From Chengkuizengella sp. SCS-71B (GTDB lineage Bacteria > Bacillota > Bacilli > Paenibacillales > KCTC-33759): a DNA stretch of 64,000 nucleotides. Where the stretch lies: positions 2,340,501-2,404,500 of the forward strand of contig NZ_JAZHSH010000001.1 of the NCBI RefSeq assembly GCF_040100845.1, in the 5' to 3' direction. A model generated the notes under the pieces. It made no database searches. It was not told the origin of the DNA and saw only the letters and a list, made by a program, of their open reading frames with translations. Position 1 is the stretch's first letter. Each line of letters starts with the position of its first letter. Below, piece after piece: positions 33,338 through 41,744 of the stretch. The position numbers were made by a program, and so were the translations under genes.

Positions 33338-34531
33338 TTAATTATATAATTCGGCAATCGTTTTTTCATTTATAAATTTTTTAAGAGGATACCAATTTTG
33401 TTTAGGCATCGCGAATTTATCGCAGATTTTTTGATAGTCTTCCTTTTCTAATATACCTTTTTTTTCTAAGATTAATTTTCCTTCATAAATCATTCCTGAA
33501 CGAACAATGTTTTTCGCTGTTAAACATTCAATTCCTAATGTTTTAGCTATAGTTTGTATTCTACGATATACGACCATCTTTTCAACCTCTTTCTCATAAC
33601 TTGTTGTTTTTGTTAATGAGCTGCGAATGAGGTAATCATTTTCTACTAATTTCGTTTTATCACTCATATGGTCATCTTCTTCCATCTGGCCATTTTTTTT
33701 AATATATGTTTCTTGTTGGAATGCACGCTCTATGATGGAGATCGCTCTATCACTCAACTTTACTGTCCGCTCATTTCCATTTTCATCTTTTAACTGTACC
33801 GTGTTCGTGTTAAAATCCATATTTCCCTTTTGAATATTTCTAATTTCAGATAAAGATTTACCTTGTACTCCTTCAAACAATAATCGAACAATGACCATAT
33901 CTTGATAATTCAGGCAATCATCTTCGATTTTACGTATTGTACTATCATTGAAATATAATTGAAGGTTCTTATCATATACAAATTGATCAAACCATTTTAC
34001 TTTTTTCTCACTTAATTCATTTTTGTTTCCTTTACTATATCCATGTTGTAAGGACCAGTTAATATATGAAGTTACGATTCTTCCATTCACATGGCTTGCG
34101 TCTGTTGTAAGTGGTCTCAATGAGTATAAAATGATTTCAATGTCATCTAGTCCTAAATCAAATAAATCTGTATCACGAGCAACTTCTACTTCAGCACTTA
34201 TTTCAAACACTCTTAAATAGATGTATTGAGATTTGTCAGATAGTTTAGTCAAAAATTTTGATTTTATTTCACAGTTGTATAAACCTAACATATTAGGATG
34301 AATGAGCTCATCTTCTGTAACACTATGCAACTGAATGATAAATAAATAGAGCATACCGATACTTAAATCTTTGATTTTCTCAGGATTTGAAATGATTCTA
34401 ATTACCTCACCACTCAACATACCATGTGTAATCATTCGATTTTTAAGTTTATTAATCATTTGTTGATTGTTCTTAATATCATTCAGAATAGATATGGTAA
34501 CATTCTCTAACTCCTTGCGATATATTTTCAT
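33338..34531 (-). CDS. recombinase-fold repressor, MrpR-like (397 aa)
   Basis: Residues 205-290 (DMVIVRLLFEGVQGKSLSEI, then TVQLKDENGNERTVKLSDRA) look like the catalytic-domain fold of tyrosine recombinases. However, the R-HxxR-H-Y residues are not present: the position of HxLRH reads AKNIVRSG, and no nucleophilic Tyr follows. Such inactive recombinase-fold proteins include SP-beta MrpR (YopR), the master lysogeny repressor, which binds a repeated DNA element. Here repeated elements also occur, two of them upstream of this gene (34,589 and 34,754), suggesting self-regulation. It is most likely the repressor of the tail locus. The alternative is a decayed integrase. Confidence 0.6.
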   Translation of the reverse strand: MKIYRKELENVTISILNDIKNNQQMINKLKNRMITHGMLSGEVIRIISNPEKIKDLSIGMLYLFIIQLHSVTEDELIHPNMLGLYNCEIKSKFLTKLSDKSQYIYLRVFEISAEVEVARDTDLFDLGLDDIEIILYSLRPLTTDASHVNGRIVTSYINWSLQHGYSKGNKNELSEKKVKWFDQFVYDKNLQLYFNDSTIRKIEDDCLNYQDMVIVRLLFEGVQGKSLSEIRNIQKGNMDFNTNTVQLKDENGNERTVKLSDRAISIIERAFQQETYIKKNGQMEEDDHMSDKTKLVENDYLIRSSLTKTTSYEKEVEKMVVYRRIQTIAKTLGIECLTAKNIVRSGMIYEGKLILEKKGILEKEDYQKICDKFAMPKQNWYPLKKFINEKTIAELYN

Positions 34532-34588
34532 AAAACTACACCTATCCCTTCATAATATTTACAGATTATATTTTACATTGATAAAATC

Positions 34589-34769
34589 ATTTTATTTTAT
34601 ACTCTAATACATTTGTTCTTATTTATTATACATAATACCATATATTATTTATAAATATAACCTTTTACTGGTATTTTTTTATGTAAATTATGTAAATTAG
34701 TAATTCACAGAAGTAAAATATGGATTAAATTAGGAATTTCATTATTAAATTTCATTTTATTTGCCACTT
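34589..34769. repeat. two operator-like elements upstream of the MrpR-like gene
   Basis: ATTTTATTTTATACTC at 34,589-34,604 and ATTTTATTTGCCACTT at 34,754-34,769 match the element found before F1, F2 and R. They lie in the 452-base AT-rich region between the repressor-like gene and the divergent lipase gene. No other gene is seen there. Confidence 0.55.
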
Positions 34770-34983
34770 AAAAAATAAAGTCAGATCTATTCTACTCCTA
34801 TACTACTATAATAATTCACTTTTTCAACATATGTGTTTTTATCCAATAACTCAAATAGTCTTTCGTCCTATATTGTTCACTTCATAAATTAAATAACCTG
34901 ACCGTGTAAAAATATAACATATTTACTAAATACTATACATTAATTATAATGGAGTTAAGTATGATTAAAAGGGAGATGAGTAT

Positions 34984-36513
34984 ATGAAATATGTTATCCT
35001 CTTCTTAGTATTACTTTTGATTGTATCATCAGTATCATTCGTTTCAGCTAGTGGGTCAAGTATAAATAGGGCTCCAGCACCAGTAAATGTTGAAGATGTA
35101 CCAGGCACCTGGTATTTGGGTGGCGAACCTTTAGAAATTGATGAAAGTAAGTCCCCCATCGTATTTGTTCAAGGATTACATGGAAATGCAAGAGATTGGT
35201 GGGAAGAAACAGTATATTACGGAGAAAATGATATGTATGATTATTTCTATTCGAATGGCTATCGTACTGCATTTGTGCAGTTAGTGGATGCAACGGGTGG
35301 AGATGCAGCTGATATGTGGGATAATGGTCAAATGCTTGCAGAGATGTTAAAGGAAATACATGATCATTTTGGTGAAAAAGTAAATATTGTTTCACACAGT
35401 AAAGGTGGAGTGGACACACAAGCTGCATTAATACATTACGACGCTTGGCCCTATGTTGATGATGTGATTACGCTTAGCACTCCTCATTATGGAACACCTA
35501 CAGCAGACTTGGCTTATAGCTGGTGGGCAAACTGGTTAGCAGATCTAATTGGACAGACAGATGATGGAACTTATTCTATGCAAGTAGGCGAAATGGAAAA
35601 ATTCAGGTTATTGACGGACAATCATGAAAACGCTTTAAAAAATACTTATTACACTGCTTCTGGTACTGGATGGGGTCCTATATTCTCAGCACTTTGGTTT
35701 GGTGGATTATATTTATGTGAAGATAGTGATGGGTTAGTACCAGTATCGAGCACTCAGCTACCTTATGGGATACACTTTTTTAGCGGTGGAGATGACGTAG
35801 ATCACGATAATGTTCGTATGGGATATATTTCTTATGAAAACATGGATGTCATTTTAAACAATTTGAACTCTTTCTCCCCTCCTTCATTTTCTATAGACGA
35901 AGCAAACAATCAGTCAACCTATGTACCCGAACAATTAATACGTGGGAATACTCTACCTATAAATCAATCTATTGAAGAAGTAATTCCAGTGGAATCAGGT
36001 AATAACCAAGTTGCTTTTCAAATATTAACAAGTGAAGAGCTTGTTGATGTATCTCTTACCTCTCCAGAAGGAAAAAAATATACAAAAAAAGCAAAGCAAT
36101 TTAAATCATCCGATGTAAACCATATTTTCAAAGGCAGTTATAATCAAACATTTATAATAGACCAGCCTGTTGCAGGTGATTGGACGATCACTATGAACAG
36201 TTCACAAGAAGATGCTTTTCTAATTATTACTAATTTCGAAGGATCAAATGCGCTTGATCTAAAATGGTCAGAGTTAGAAGAAAAAGCAAATCAAAAACCA
36301 AACAAAGAAAAAGATAAATCTAAAAAAGTAAAGAAATTAAAGATTGATAAAAAGATAAAGATAAATAAAAAGAAAAAGAACATCAAAGGTTTAAAACCAG
36401 ATATAATAAATACAATTAACTCTGAATCAACCAATGTAACTTACGAAATTGTTGGTACTACTGAAAATGGTGAAGTTTTCTATAGAACCGCTGTAAAGTC
36501 ATATGCTCAATAA
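34984..36513 (+). CDS. secreted lipase / esterase (alpha/beta hydrolase)
   Basis: A 509-residue protein with an N-terminal signal peptide (MKYVILFLVLLLIVSSVSFV, then SAS cleavage). The hydrolase domain has the oxyanion region PIVFVQGLHGNARDWW, the nucleophile motif VSHSKGG near residue 140 and VITLSTPHYGTP, as in family I lipases and triacylglycerol esterases. D/H of the triad are probably in EDSDGLVPVSS and GGDDVDHDN. A beta domain and a Lys-rich tail (KEKDKSKKVKKLKIDKKIKI) follow; the tail may bind the cell wall. The start has AAGGGAGATG upstream. It stands just outside the tail locus and is transcribed away from it. Confidence 0.8.
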   Translation: MKYVILFLVLLLIVSSVSFVSASGSSINRAPAPVNVEDVPGTWYLGGEPLEIDESKSPIVFVQGLHGNARDWWEETVYYGENDMYDYFYSNGYRTAFVQLVDATGGDAADMWDNGQMLAEMLKEIHDHFGEKVNIVSHSKGGVDTQAALIHYDAWPYVDDVITLSTPHYGTPTADLAYSWWANWLADLIGQTDDGTYSMQVGEMEKFRLLTDNHENALKNTYYTASGTGWGPIFSALWFGGLYLCEDSDGLVPVSSTQLPYGIHFFSGGDDVDHDNVRMGYISYENMDVILNNLNSFSPPSFSIDEANNQSTYVPEQLIRGNTLPINQSIEEVIPVESGNNQVAFQILTSEELVDVSLTSPEGKKYTKKAKQFKSSDVNHIFKGSYNQTFIIDQPVAGDWTITMNSSQEDAFLIITNFEGSNALDLKWSELEEKANQKPNKEKDKSKKVKKLKIDKKIKINKKKKNIKGLKPDIINTINSESTNVTYEIVGTTENGEVFYRTAVKSYAQ

Positions 36514-36728
36514 AACAAATTTAACAGTGATGTTGCATAGAACAAAAACTCCTATCGGAGTCTCTCGAGGTGGTAGCTGAATTCTTCTTTACACTATCAT
36601 AAATTAAATAATTAAAATGTAGATAGTATAAGGGCAACTAACGATTCTAGACTTGCCAATCATTTAGTTTTCTTTAGAGGTAGTTTTTGTTGAAACTTAG
36701 AATTTGAAATTTTAAAAATTTTTAAGTT

Positions 36729-36773
36729 ATAAAAAAAACAGTCCGTTATTTCCCTCGTATAACGGACTGTTTA
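36729..36773. terminator. terminator, 13-bp stem
   Basis: AACAGTCCGTTAT (36,737-36,749) pairs perfectly with ATAACGGACTGTT (36,759-36,771). A run of A on the left gives a U-tract on the minus strand and a weaker TTTAAAT tail on the plus strand. It probably ends lipase transcription and blocks read-through from the right. Confidence 0.75.
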
Positions 36774-37037
36774 AATAATTCCACTATTCTACCAAAGGTA
36801 GATCAGCTTAATTTATTATATACCTTTCTTAAGTCTTTAACAACTACATTCCACAAAAAATTCATATATTTTTCAAATTTTTTTTAAAAAAATTGAATAT
36901 TTTTCAAAAGTTTTCAAAAGTTTTCAGAAAAATGAAAATTCCTATATCACTTTACTGTAGTAGTATAACATAGTATTCCCTATTAGTAAAAAATATTCCT
37001 GATTTATTATTTAAAAGGAAAATTTAATTCTAAATAA

Positions 37038-37077
37038 ACAAATACCCACACCTATTATTTTAGGTACGGGTATTTGT
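37038..37077 (-). terminator. terminator of the TetR gene
   Basis: ACAAATACCC / GGGTATTTGT, a 10-bp stem with a nested ACCTA/TAGGT hairpin in the loop, about 80 bases downstream of the TetR stop. The tail on the minus strand is TTATTTAG, only moderately U-rich. Confidence 0.6.
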
Positions 37078-37155
37078 TATAGGATTTGATAATCATTAAT
37101 TTCCAGCTATAGCTTTTAATTTAGCAAAGAAGTTATTCAATAAAAAATATTTAAA

Positions 37156-37758
37156 TCAAGATGGGATACTAGTTAGAGTGAAATTATGGACAGTCTGTTC
37201 AATTAAAGAAATTAAATCTCCTTCTTCTTTTAAGAAGTAATTTCCAGCTGCAATGTGAACCACTATAATTCCATGCACCTGATAATGCAAAAGTTTACTG
37301 TTTAAAACAAGTTGGTTGTGATCTGAGGTTTTAAAATGATTTGGAAAAAAATCATTAAAAAGTAAATCATAGATATCAAATTTAAACTTATCCCATTCAT
37401 CAGAAAATACTTCTGAATAGTCAGCTTTAAAACCCGCAGAAAAAAATTGCTTGTACAAATATACGTTAGATAAACCAAACTGTAGATGCAATTTACAAAT
37501 CCTCATTAATTTCTCTTTTGAATCTATATCATCACTTTTTGTAATTTCCTTTAAATCATACAACAACTTTTTCATTGGTGCTACAGCTAGCTTTTCTAAA
37601 ATGTTTTTCTTGTCTTTAAAATGAAAATATATCGTTGCATGAGAGCAGTTTGCATTTTTACCTATTTCTCTAATAGTGACTTTTTCAAACCCTTTTTTTG
37701 AAAATAATTCTTCCGCTGCGATTAGAATACGCTGCCTAGTATTGATCTCAGTTTCCAA
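37156..37758 (-). CDS. TetR/AcrR-family regulator
   Basis: A 200-residue protein with an N-terminal TetR helix-turn-helix (RQRILIAAEELFSKKGFEKV, then TIREIGKNANCSHATIYFHF) and a divergent ligand-binding C-terminus. Length is normal. No transporter or enzyme gene is divergent or adjacent, so its target cannot be read from context. A weak ribosome binding site (AGGGAGTT) precedes the ATG. Confidence 0.88.
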   Translation of the reverse strand: METEINTRQRILIAAEELFSKKGFEKVTIREIGKNANCSHATIYFHFKDKKNILEKLAVAPMKKLLYDLKEITKSDDIDSKEKLMRICKLHLQFGLSNVYLYKQFFSAGFKADYSEVFSDEWDKFKFDIYDLLFNDFFPNHFKTSDHNQLVLNSKLLHYQVHGIIVVHIAAGNYFLKEEGDLISLIEQTVHNFTLTSIPS

Positions 37759-37992
37759 GTTAGTTAACTCCCTTCTATCAGTCCCAAAATGAAAAATGAC
37801 CTAAAACATAGTATGGTTATTACTATCATAATACAATCATTTAAAACTATCCATATAAATTTACTAGGTTTTATTTATTTTAGTAATAAAACACTGTAAA
37901 ATTTAAAATGAAAATATTTCGGTCTGTTTAGAAAGGTAGAAAGAACAGCATATCTTACGGATCAATTACTAACCTCTTATCAGATTAAACAG

Positions 37993-38400
37993 TTAGGACT
38001 TTACTTTGTTTATAATGTCTTCAATTGTGTATTGACTTAAAAACTCACAGAGGTGTTGCTCACCATCTGAAAAAATGCCATTTAACACAATTTGCATATT
38101 TGCTCCAATTATACAATGTTCATTTTTTTTTGAACATTTTGGTTGTAAAGCACCTTTGGAGGTCATCTTATAAATATCTTTTAATGAAATATCGCTAGGG
38201 TCTGTATTTAAAATGAACCCTCCTCCAGCACCTTCTTTTGATTTTATATAACCATGCTTCCTAAGAATACTTAATACTTTCCGTATTCTCACTGGATGAA
38301 CTGATGCACTTTCAGCGAGGCAATCACTAGTAGACATTTTATCTGGTAATATCGAAAGATAAGCTAAGCTGTGTACAGCTAATGTAAATTCACTGTTCAT
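37993..38400 (-). CDS. Rrf2-family regulator
   Basis: Starting at ATG 38400 (MNSEFTLAVHSLAYLSILPD) after AAAGGAGGAG; an ATG at 38460 lacks this site. The winged helix has CLAESASVHPVRIRKVLSIL and KEGAGGGFILNTDPSDISLK, diagnostic of Rrf2. The three cysteines (KCSKKNEHC ... LCEF) are in the usual region for an Fe-S or redox site, but spacing differs from IscR/NsrR. It is probably co-transcribed with the IDEAL gene upstream. Three copies of a 21-bp palindrome in the upstream region are its likely operators. Confidence 0.88.
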   Translation of the reverse strand: MNSEFTLAVHSLAYLSILPDKMSTSDCLAESASVHPVRIRKVLSILRKHGYIKSKEGAGGGFILNTDPSDISLKDIYKMTSKGALQPKCSKKNEHCIIGANMQIVLNGIFSDGEQHLCEFLSQYTIEDIINKVKS

Positions 38401-38465
38401 TTTATAGTGCTCCTCCTTTGTTACACTGCTAATCTTATCGAGTTGTTTTATCGTTGTCAATCTAA

Positions 38466-38828
38466 TTATATTCGATGAGATCCCTCGCCTCTAGTAAAAT
38501 TAATTTCTTCTAGGTTATTCATTTTTTCATGAATTGATCTTAGTTCATGAAGCTGATTCGTATACTTTAAAAAATCATCTTCATTTTTTTCTATCAAAGC
38601 AATATCGATTAGATTTAAAATATTTCCTTCAAAATACATGTCAGATGGTTCCATTGCAGTAATTTTATTAGTTGATGTTTTAACTTTACGGTTTATTAAG
38701 TGAGGGTTATCGCTTTGTACAATATATATATTGACTAATGTATCTTTTACTCGTTCTACATATCCGATAAAGAACTCATCTTCTTTACTAACCCCTTTTA
38801 CCCAATCCCCTACTTTAAATAACTTCAT
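38466..38828 (-). CDS. IDEAL-domain protein
   Basis: Start MKLFKVGDWVKGVSKEDEFF at 38828 with AAAGGGGAAT upstream. N-terminal SH3-like half, then the IDEAL motif LIDIALIEKNEDDFLKYTNQ near residue 75. IDEAL proteins occur in Bacillales and several act as adaptors or regulators (for example ComK-related MecA-type functions). Five bases separate it from the Rrf2 reading frame's upstream ATG. Specific role unknown. Confidence 0.7.
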   Translation of the reverse strand: MKLFKVGDWVKGVSKEDEFFIGYVERVKDTLVNIYIVQSDNPHLINRKVKTSTNKITAMEPSDMYFEGNILNLIDIALIEKNEDDFLKYTNQLHELRSIHEKMNNLEEINFTRGEGSHRI

Positions 38829-38863
38829 TATAAATTCCCCTTTCAATGATTTGAAATTAAATA

Positions 38864-38949
38864 CTGTAATAAATTATATAACAGTTTGAATAAAAAAATT
38901 TACATCTTTCCTAACTCATTATTTTATACTGTAATTATAATCATTACAG
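38864..38949. promoter_or_regulatory. two 21-bp palindromic operators and the promoter of the IDEAL-Rrf2 operon
   Basis: CTGTAATAAATTATATAACAG at 38,864-38,884 (arms CTGT/ACAG) and CTGTAAT-N7-ATTACAG at 38,929-38,949. The second overlaps the -10 side of a minus-strand promoter, TTGACA then an 18-base spacer then TATAAT. A third copy is at 39,248-39,268. Likely autoregulation by the Rrf2 protein. Confidence 0.65.
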
Positions 38950-39181
38950 AAGTGAATTGTCAATGGTCATTATTCTAAAAGTGCATAAACTACTCTATTC
39001 TAATTATATTTAAACAATTAAATTAATCATTTTTTATGCATAAAATTTTTGATTTGTTATTACTTTACACAAAAATATCATTGTGTTCTTGTATCTCTTA
39101 TATTATAATAATTTAAACTAACTGTATGCTTATAAAATTACAATATCATATTTTTCCATTATCATTTTTTTTACAACTAAA

Positions 39182-39195
39182 TGTAAGCGCTTTTA
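39182..39195. promoter_or_regulatory. cre-like site (CcpA)
   Basis: TGTAAGCGCTTTTA matches the Bacillus cre consensus TGWAARCGYTWNCW at 13 of 14 positions. It lies about 50 bases upstream of the predicted -35 of the amino-acid transporter operon. Suggests carbon catabolite control. Confidence 0.55.
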
Positions 39196-39234
39196 TATAA
39201 AGGTGTTACATTTATATCACTCAAATTATCTTGT

Positions 39235-39268
39235 AAAATATGAATTACTGTATTATATTAGTATACAG
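39235..39268 (+). promoter_or_regulatory. transporter promoter overlapped by third 21-bp palindrome
   Basis: TTGTAA, a 17-base spacer and TATATT form a plus-strand promoter about 160 bases before the binding-protein gene. The palindrome CTGTAT-N9-ATACAG at 39,248-39,268 covers the -10. The next four bases, AAGT, are shared with the copy at 38,929, indicating a common operator. Predicts Rrf2 control of the transporter. Confidence 0.6.
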
Positions 39269-39418
39269 AAGTGACATTTCTTTACTATTTCTTATCATTC
39301 AATGTAAGTATTATGTGAGTGTTTTAAATAAATATTTATACATTTTCACATAAAGTTGAACTATAGAAATATGATAATCATAATGTTACTAAAATTATGA
39401 AGTTATAGGGGGAAAAAA

Positions 39419-40462
39419 ATGAAAAAGAATATTTTGGTATTATTAAGTGTATTTTTATTAGCTTCTATCGCATTAGTTGGTTGTTCAAGTAGTGATGAAA
39501 GTACAGAATCCTCATTATCAGTACTAGATCAAATTAAAGAAAGAGGAACGTTAAACGCTGGTGTAAATGGTGAGCTACCAGGATTTAGTTATTTAGAAGG
39601 TGGGGACTATGTAGGTTTTGATGTTGATTTTGCTAAAGCTGTTGCCGCTGCTATATTAGGTAAAGCTGAAGCAGTAGAATTCTCACCTCTTACAGCTTCT
39701 GAGCGTTTTACTGCTCTTCAAACTGGATCTATTGACTTACTATCACGTAACACTACTTGGACTACTTCTCGTGATGTAGACTTAGGATTAAACTTTGCTG
39801 GAGTTACATTCTATGATGGTCAAGGTATGATGGTTCGAGCGGATAGTGGTGTTAACACTTTAACTGATATGAATGGTATGAGAATTGCAGTTGAAACAGG
39901 TACAACAACTGAGTTAAACCTTGCTGACCAAATGGCTAAACTTAATGTTGCTTATGAGCCTGTTACATTCGATAACCAAGAAGCGGCAATTGCAGCATTA
40001 GAAGCAGGTTCTGTTGATGCATTTACAACAGATAAATCAGGATTAGTTTCTAGACTATCTACAATAGCGGATGCTGACGCATACAAGATTCTAGACGATA
40101 CAATGTCAAAAGAACCATTAGGTCCTGTTGTTGCAGGTGGGGACGATAAAATGGGTGATTTAACAAGATGGGTATTAAATGCTCTGATTCAAGCTGAAGA
40201 ATTAGGTATTACTTCTGAAAATGTAGATTCTTTCTTAGATAGTACAGATCCAGTTATCCAACGTTTGTTAGGAACAGATGGTAATCTTGGAGAACAGCTT
40301 GAAGTTAATAATGACTTCGCGTATCAAGCAATCAAGCAAGTAGGTAACTATGGAGAAATCTTTGAGCGCCATTTAGGTAAAAATACAGTATTTAATTTAG
40401 ATCGTGGACTAAATGATCTATACACAAACGGTGGATTACTATACTCACCTCCATTCCGTTAA
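39419..40462 (+). CDS. aapJ: amino-acid ABC transporter substrate-binding lipoprotein, AapJ-like
   Basis: A 347-residue lipoprotein with signal MKKNILVLLSVFLLASIALV and lipobox VGCS. The mature protein has LDQIKERGTLNAGVNGELPG, then FSPLTASERFTALQTGSIDLL and RNTTWTTSRDVDLG, the hallmark region of AapJ/BztA general L-amino-acid binding proteins of Proteobacteria. It is followed by two permeases and an ATPase, the complete AapJQMP set. Unusual in Gram-positive bacteria; the lipid anchor replaces a periplasmic location. Preceded by GGGGGAAA. Confidence 0.88.
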   Translation: MKKNILVLLSVFLLASIALVGCSSSDESTESSLSVLDQIKERGTLNAGVNGELPGFSYLEGGDYVGFDVDFAKAVAAAILGKAEAVEFSPLTASERFTALQTGSIDLLSRNTTWTTSRDVDLGLNFAGVTFYDGQGMMVRADSGVNTLTDMNGMRIAVETGTTTELNLADQMAKLNVAYEPVTFDNQEAAIAALEAGSVDAFTTDKSGLVSRLSTIADADAYKILDDTMSKEPLGPVVAGGDDKMGDLTRWVLNALIQAEELGITSENVDSFLDSTDPVIQRLLGTDGNLGEQLEVNNDFAYQAIKQVGNYGEIFERHLGKNTVFNLDRGLNDLYTNGGLLYSPPFR

Positions 40463-40556
40463 TGTACATTTAGCTCAAAATTCATTTTTAATAGGTCTGC
40501 TTATAGTTTAACTTTGAGCAGGCCTTATTTTATACATTTTGTGAGGTGTCGAATAG

Positions 40557-41735
40557 ATGAAAAAAAATAGATCAACTACAACAGCTACACCTTTCTGGCG
40601 TGATACTAGAATTATTCCAATTCTATTGCAAATCGTTTTCGTAGTTCTCGTACTCTTTATTGGTTCATTTCTTTTTACAAACGCTATGAATGGATTGGAC
40701 AAGCTAGGTATTGAATTTGGTTTTAACTTTTTGCCAAACACTGCTTTTTTTGATATAGGTGAAAACCACATTGAATACGGACCACAAGATTCTTATTTTA
40801 GAGCCTATTTGGTTGGTATAGTAAATACGATTAGGGTAGGGATTATAGGTATAATATTGGCAAGTATTGTTGGAACTATCGTTGGAATATCAAGGTTATC
40901 TAAGAACTGGTTGTTAAATAAAATAGCAACAGTATATGTTGAAATTTTTAGAAACACCCCTCTTTTAGTACAAATTTTTATTTGGTATTATGCTGTCATC
41001 CTTCCACTTCCATTGATTGAAGAACAATTTAAGGTTGGACCAATTTTTATAAGTAATCGGGGAACTGCACTGCCATGGTTTAATGCTACATCTGGATCTA
41101 CTCTATGGATTATCTTGTTTTTTGTAGGATTAATAACAGCCGTTGTTGTTCGATCGCGTTTAATGAAAAAACAAATTGAAACTGGTAACAATACACGTTC
41201 TGGTTTGTGGTCTTTAACTGTATTCATTGGAACACTGATTATTGCTTTAATAGTCACAAGAACTGCCCCATTTACTTTTGATAATCCAAGTATAAACGGC
41301 AGATTATTTGAGGGTGGTTATATACTCACTCCTGAATTTAAAGCAATTTTAATTGCACTTGTTGTATATACTTCAACTTATATAGCCGAAATTGTCCGTG
41401 GTGGGATTCAAGCTATTTCTAAAGGTCAGGTTGAAGCTTCAAAAGCACTTGGATTGAAAAATAGCACAACAATGAGTAAAGTTATATTTCCACAAGCGAT
41501 CAGAATTATTATTCCACCAGTAACAAGCCAATATCTAAATTTAATTAAAAACTCAAGTTTAGCCGTAGCAGTTGGTTACCCTGAATTGGTTTACGTAAGT
41601 GGAACAGTTTTAAATCAAACAGGAAGAGCCATTGAAAATATTACTCTAGTTATTCTAGTCTATTTAACTTTAAGTGTAATCACTTCAATAATAATGAACA
41701 TTTTCAATAAAAAATTCCAACTGGTGGAAAGGTAG
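40557..41735 (+). CDS. aapQ: amino-acid ABC transporter permease, AapQ-like
   Basis: A 392-residue membrane protein with the AapQ/BztB opening (TTATPFWRDTRIIPILLQIV, then NTIRVGIIGIILASIVGTIV) and about eight membrane segments. The EAA motif region is EIVRGGIQAISKGQVEASKA LG-type. A large extracytoplasmic insertion after the first helices is typical of this subfamily. It follows the binding protein by 94 bases and precedes aapM by nine. Confidence 0.88.
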   Translation: MKKNRSTTTATPFWRDTRIIPILLQIVFVVLVLFIGSFLFTNAMNGLDKLGIEFGFNFLPNTAFFDIGENHIEYGPQDSYFRAYLVGIVNTIRVGIIGIILASIVGTIVGISRLSKNWLLNKIATVYVEIFRNTPLLVQIFIWYYAVILPLPLIEEQFKVGPIFISNRGTALPWFNATSGSTLWIILFFVGLITAVVVRSRLMKKQIETGNNTRSGLWSLTVFIGTLIIALIVTRTAPFTFDNPSINGRLFEGGYILTPEFKAILIALVVYTSTYIAEIVRGGIQAISKGQVEASKALGLKNSTTMSKVIFPQAIRIIIPPVTSQYLNLIKNSSLAVAVGYPELVYVSGTVLNQTGRAIENITLVILVYLTLSVITSIIMNIFNKKFQLVER

Positions 41736-41744
41736 GTGCAAAAT

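Larger units (their letters stand above)
36514..37155. other. intergenic region with two terminator hairpins
   Basis: No gene seen. AT-rich with TTTTCAAAAG-type short repeats around 36,900-36,930. It contains the two hairpins listed separately. Confidence 0.6.

Noticed and set aside
33338-34531. Possible prophage integrase
   Set aside because: The catalytic Arg-HxxR-His-Tyr residues are not found, and no attachment-site repeat could be seen at the locus ends; a repressor role is favoured.
1-34531. CRISPR or tRNA-associated prophage ends
   Set aside because: No direct-repeat array with spacers and no tRNA gene were found at either end.
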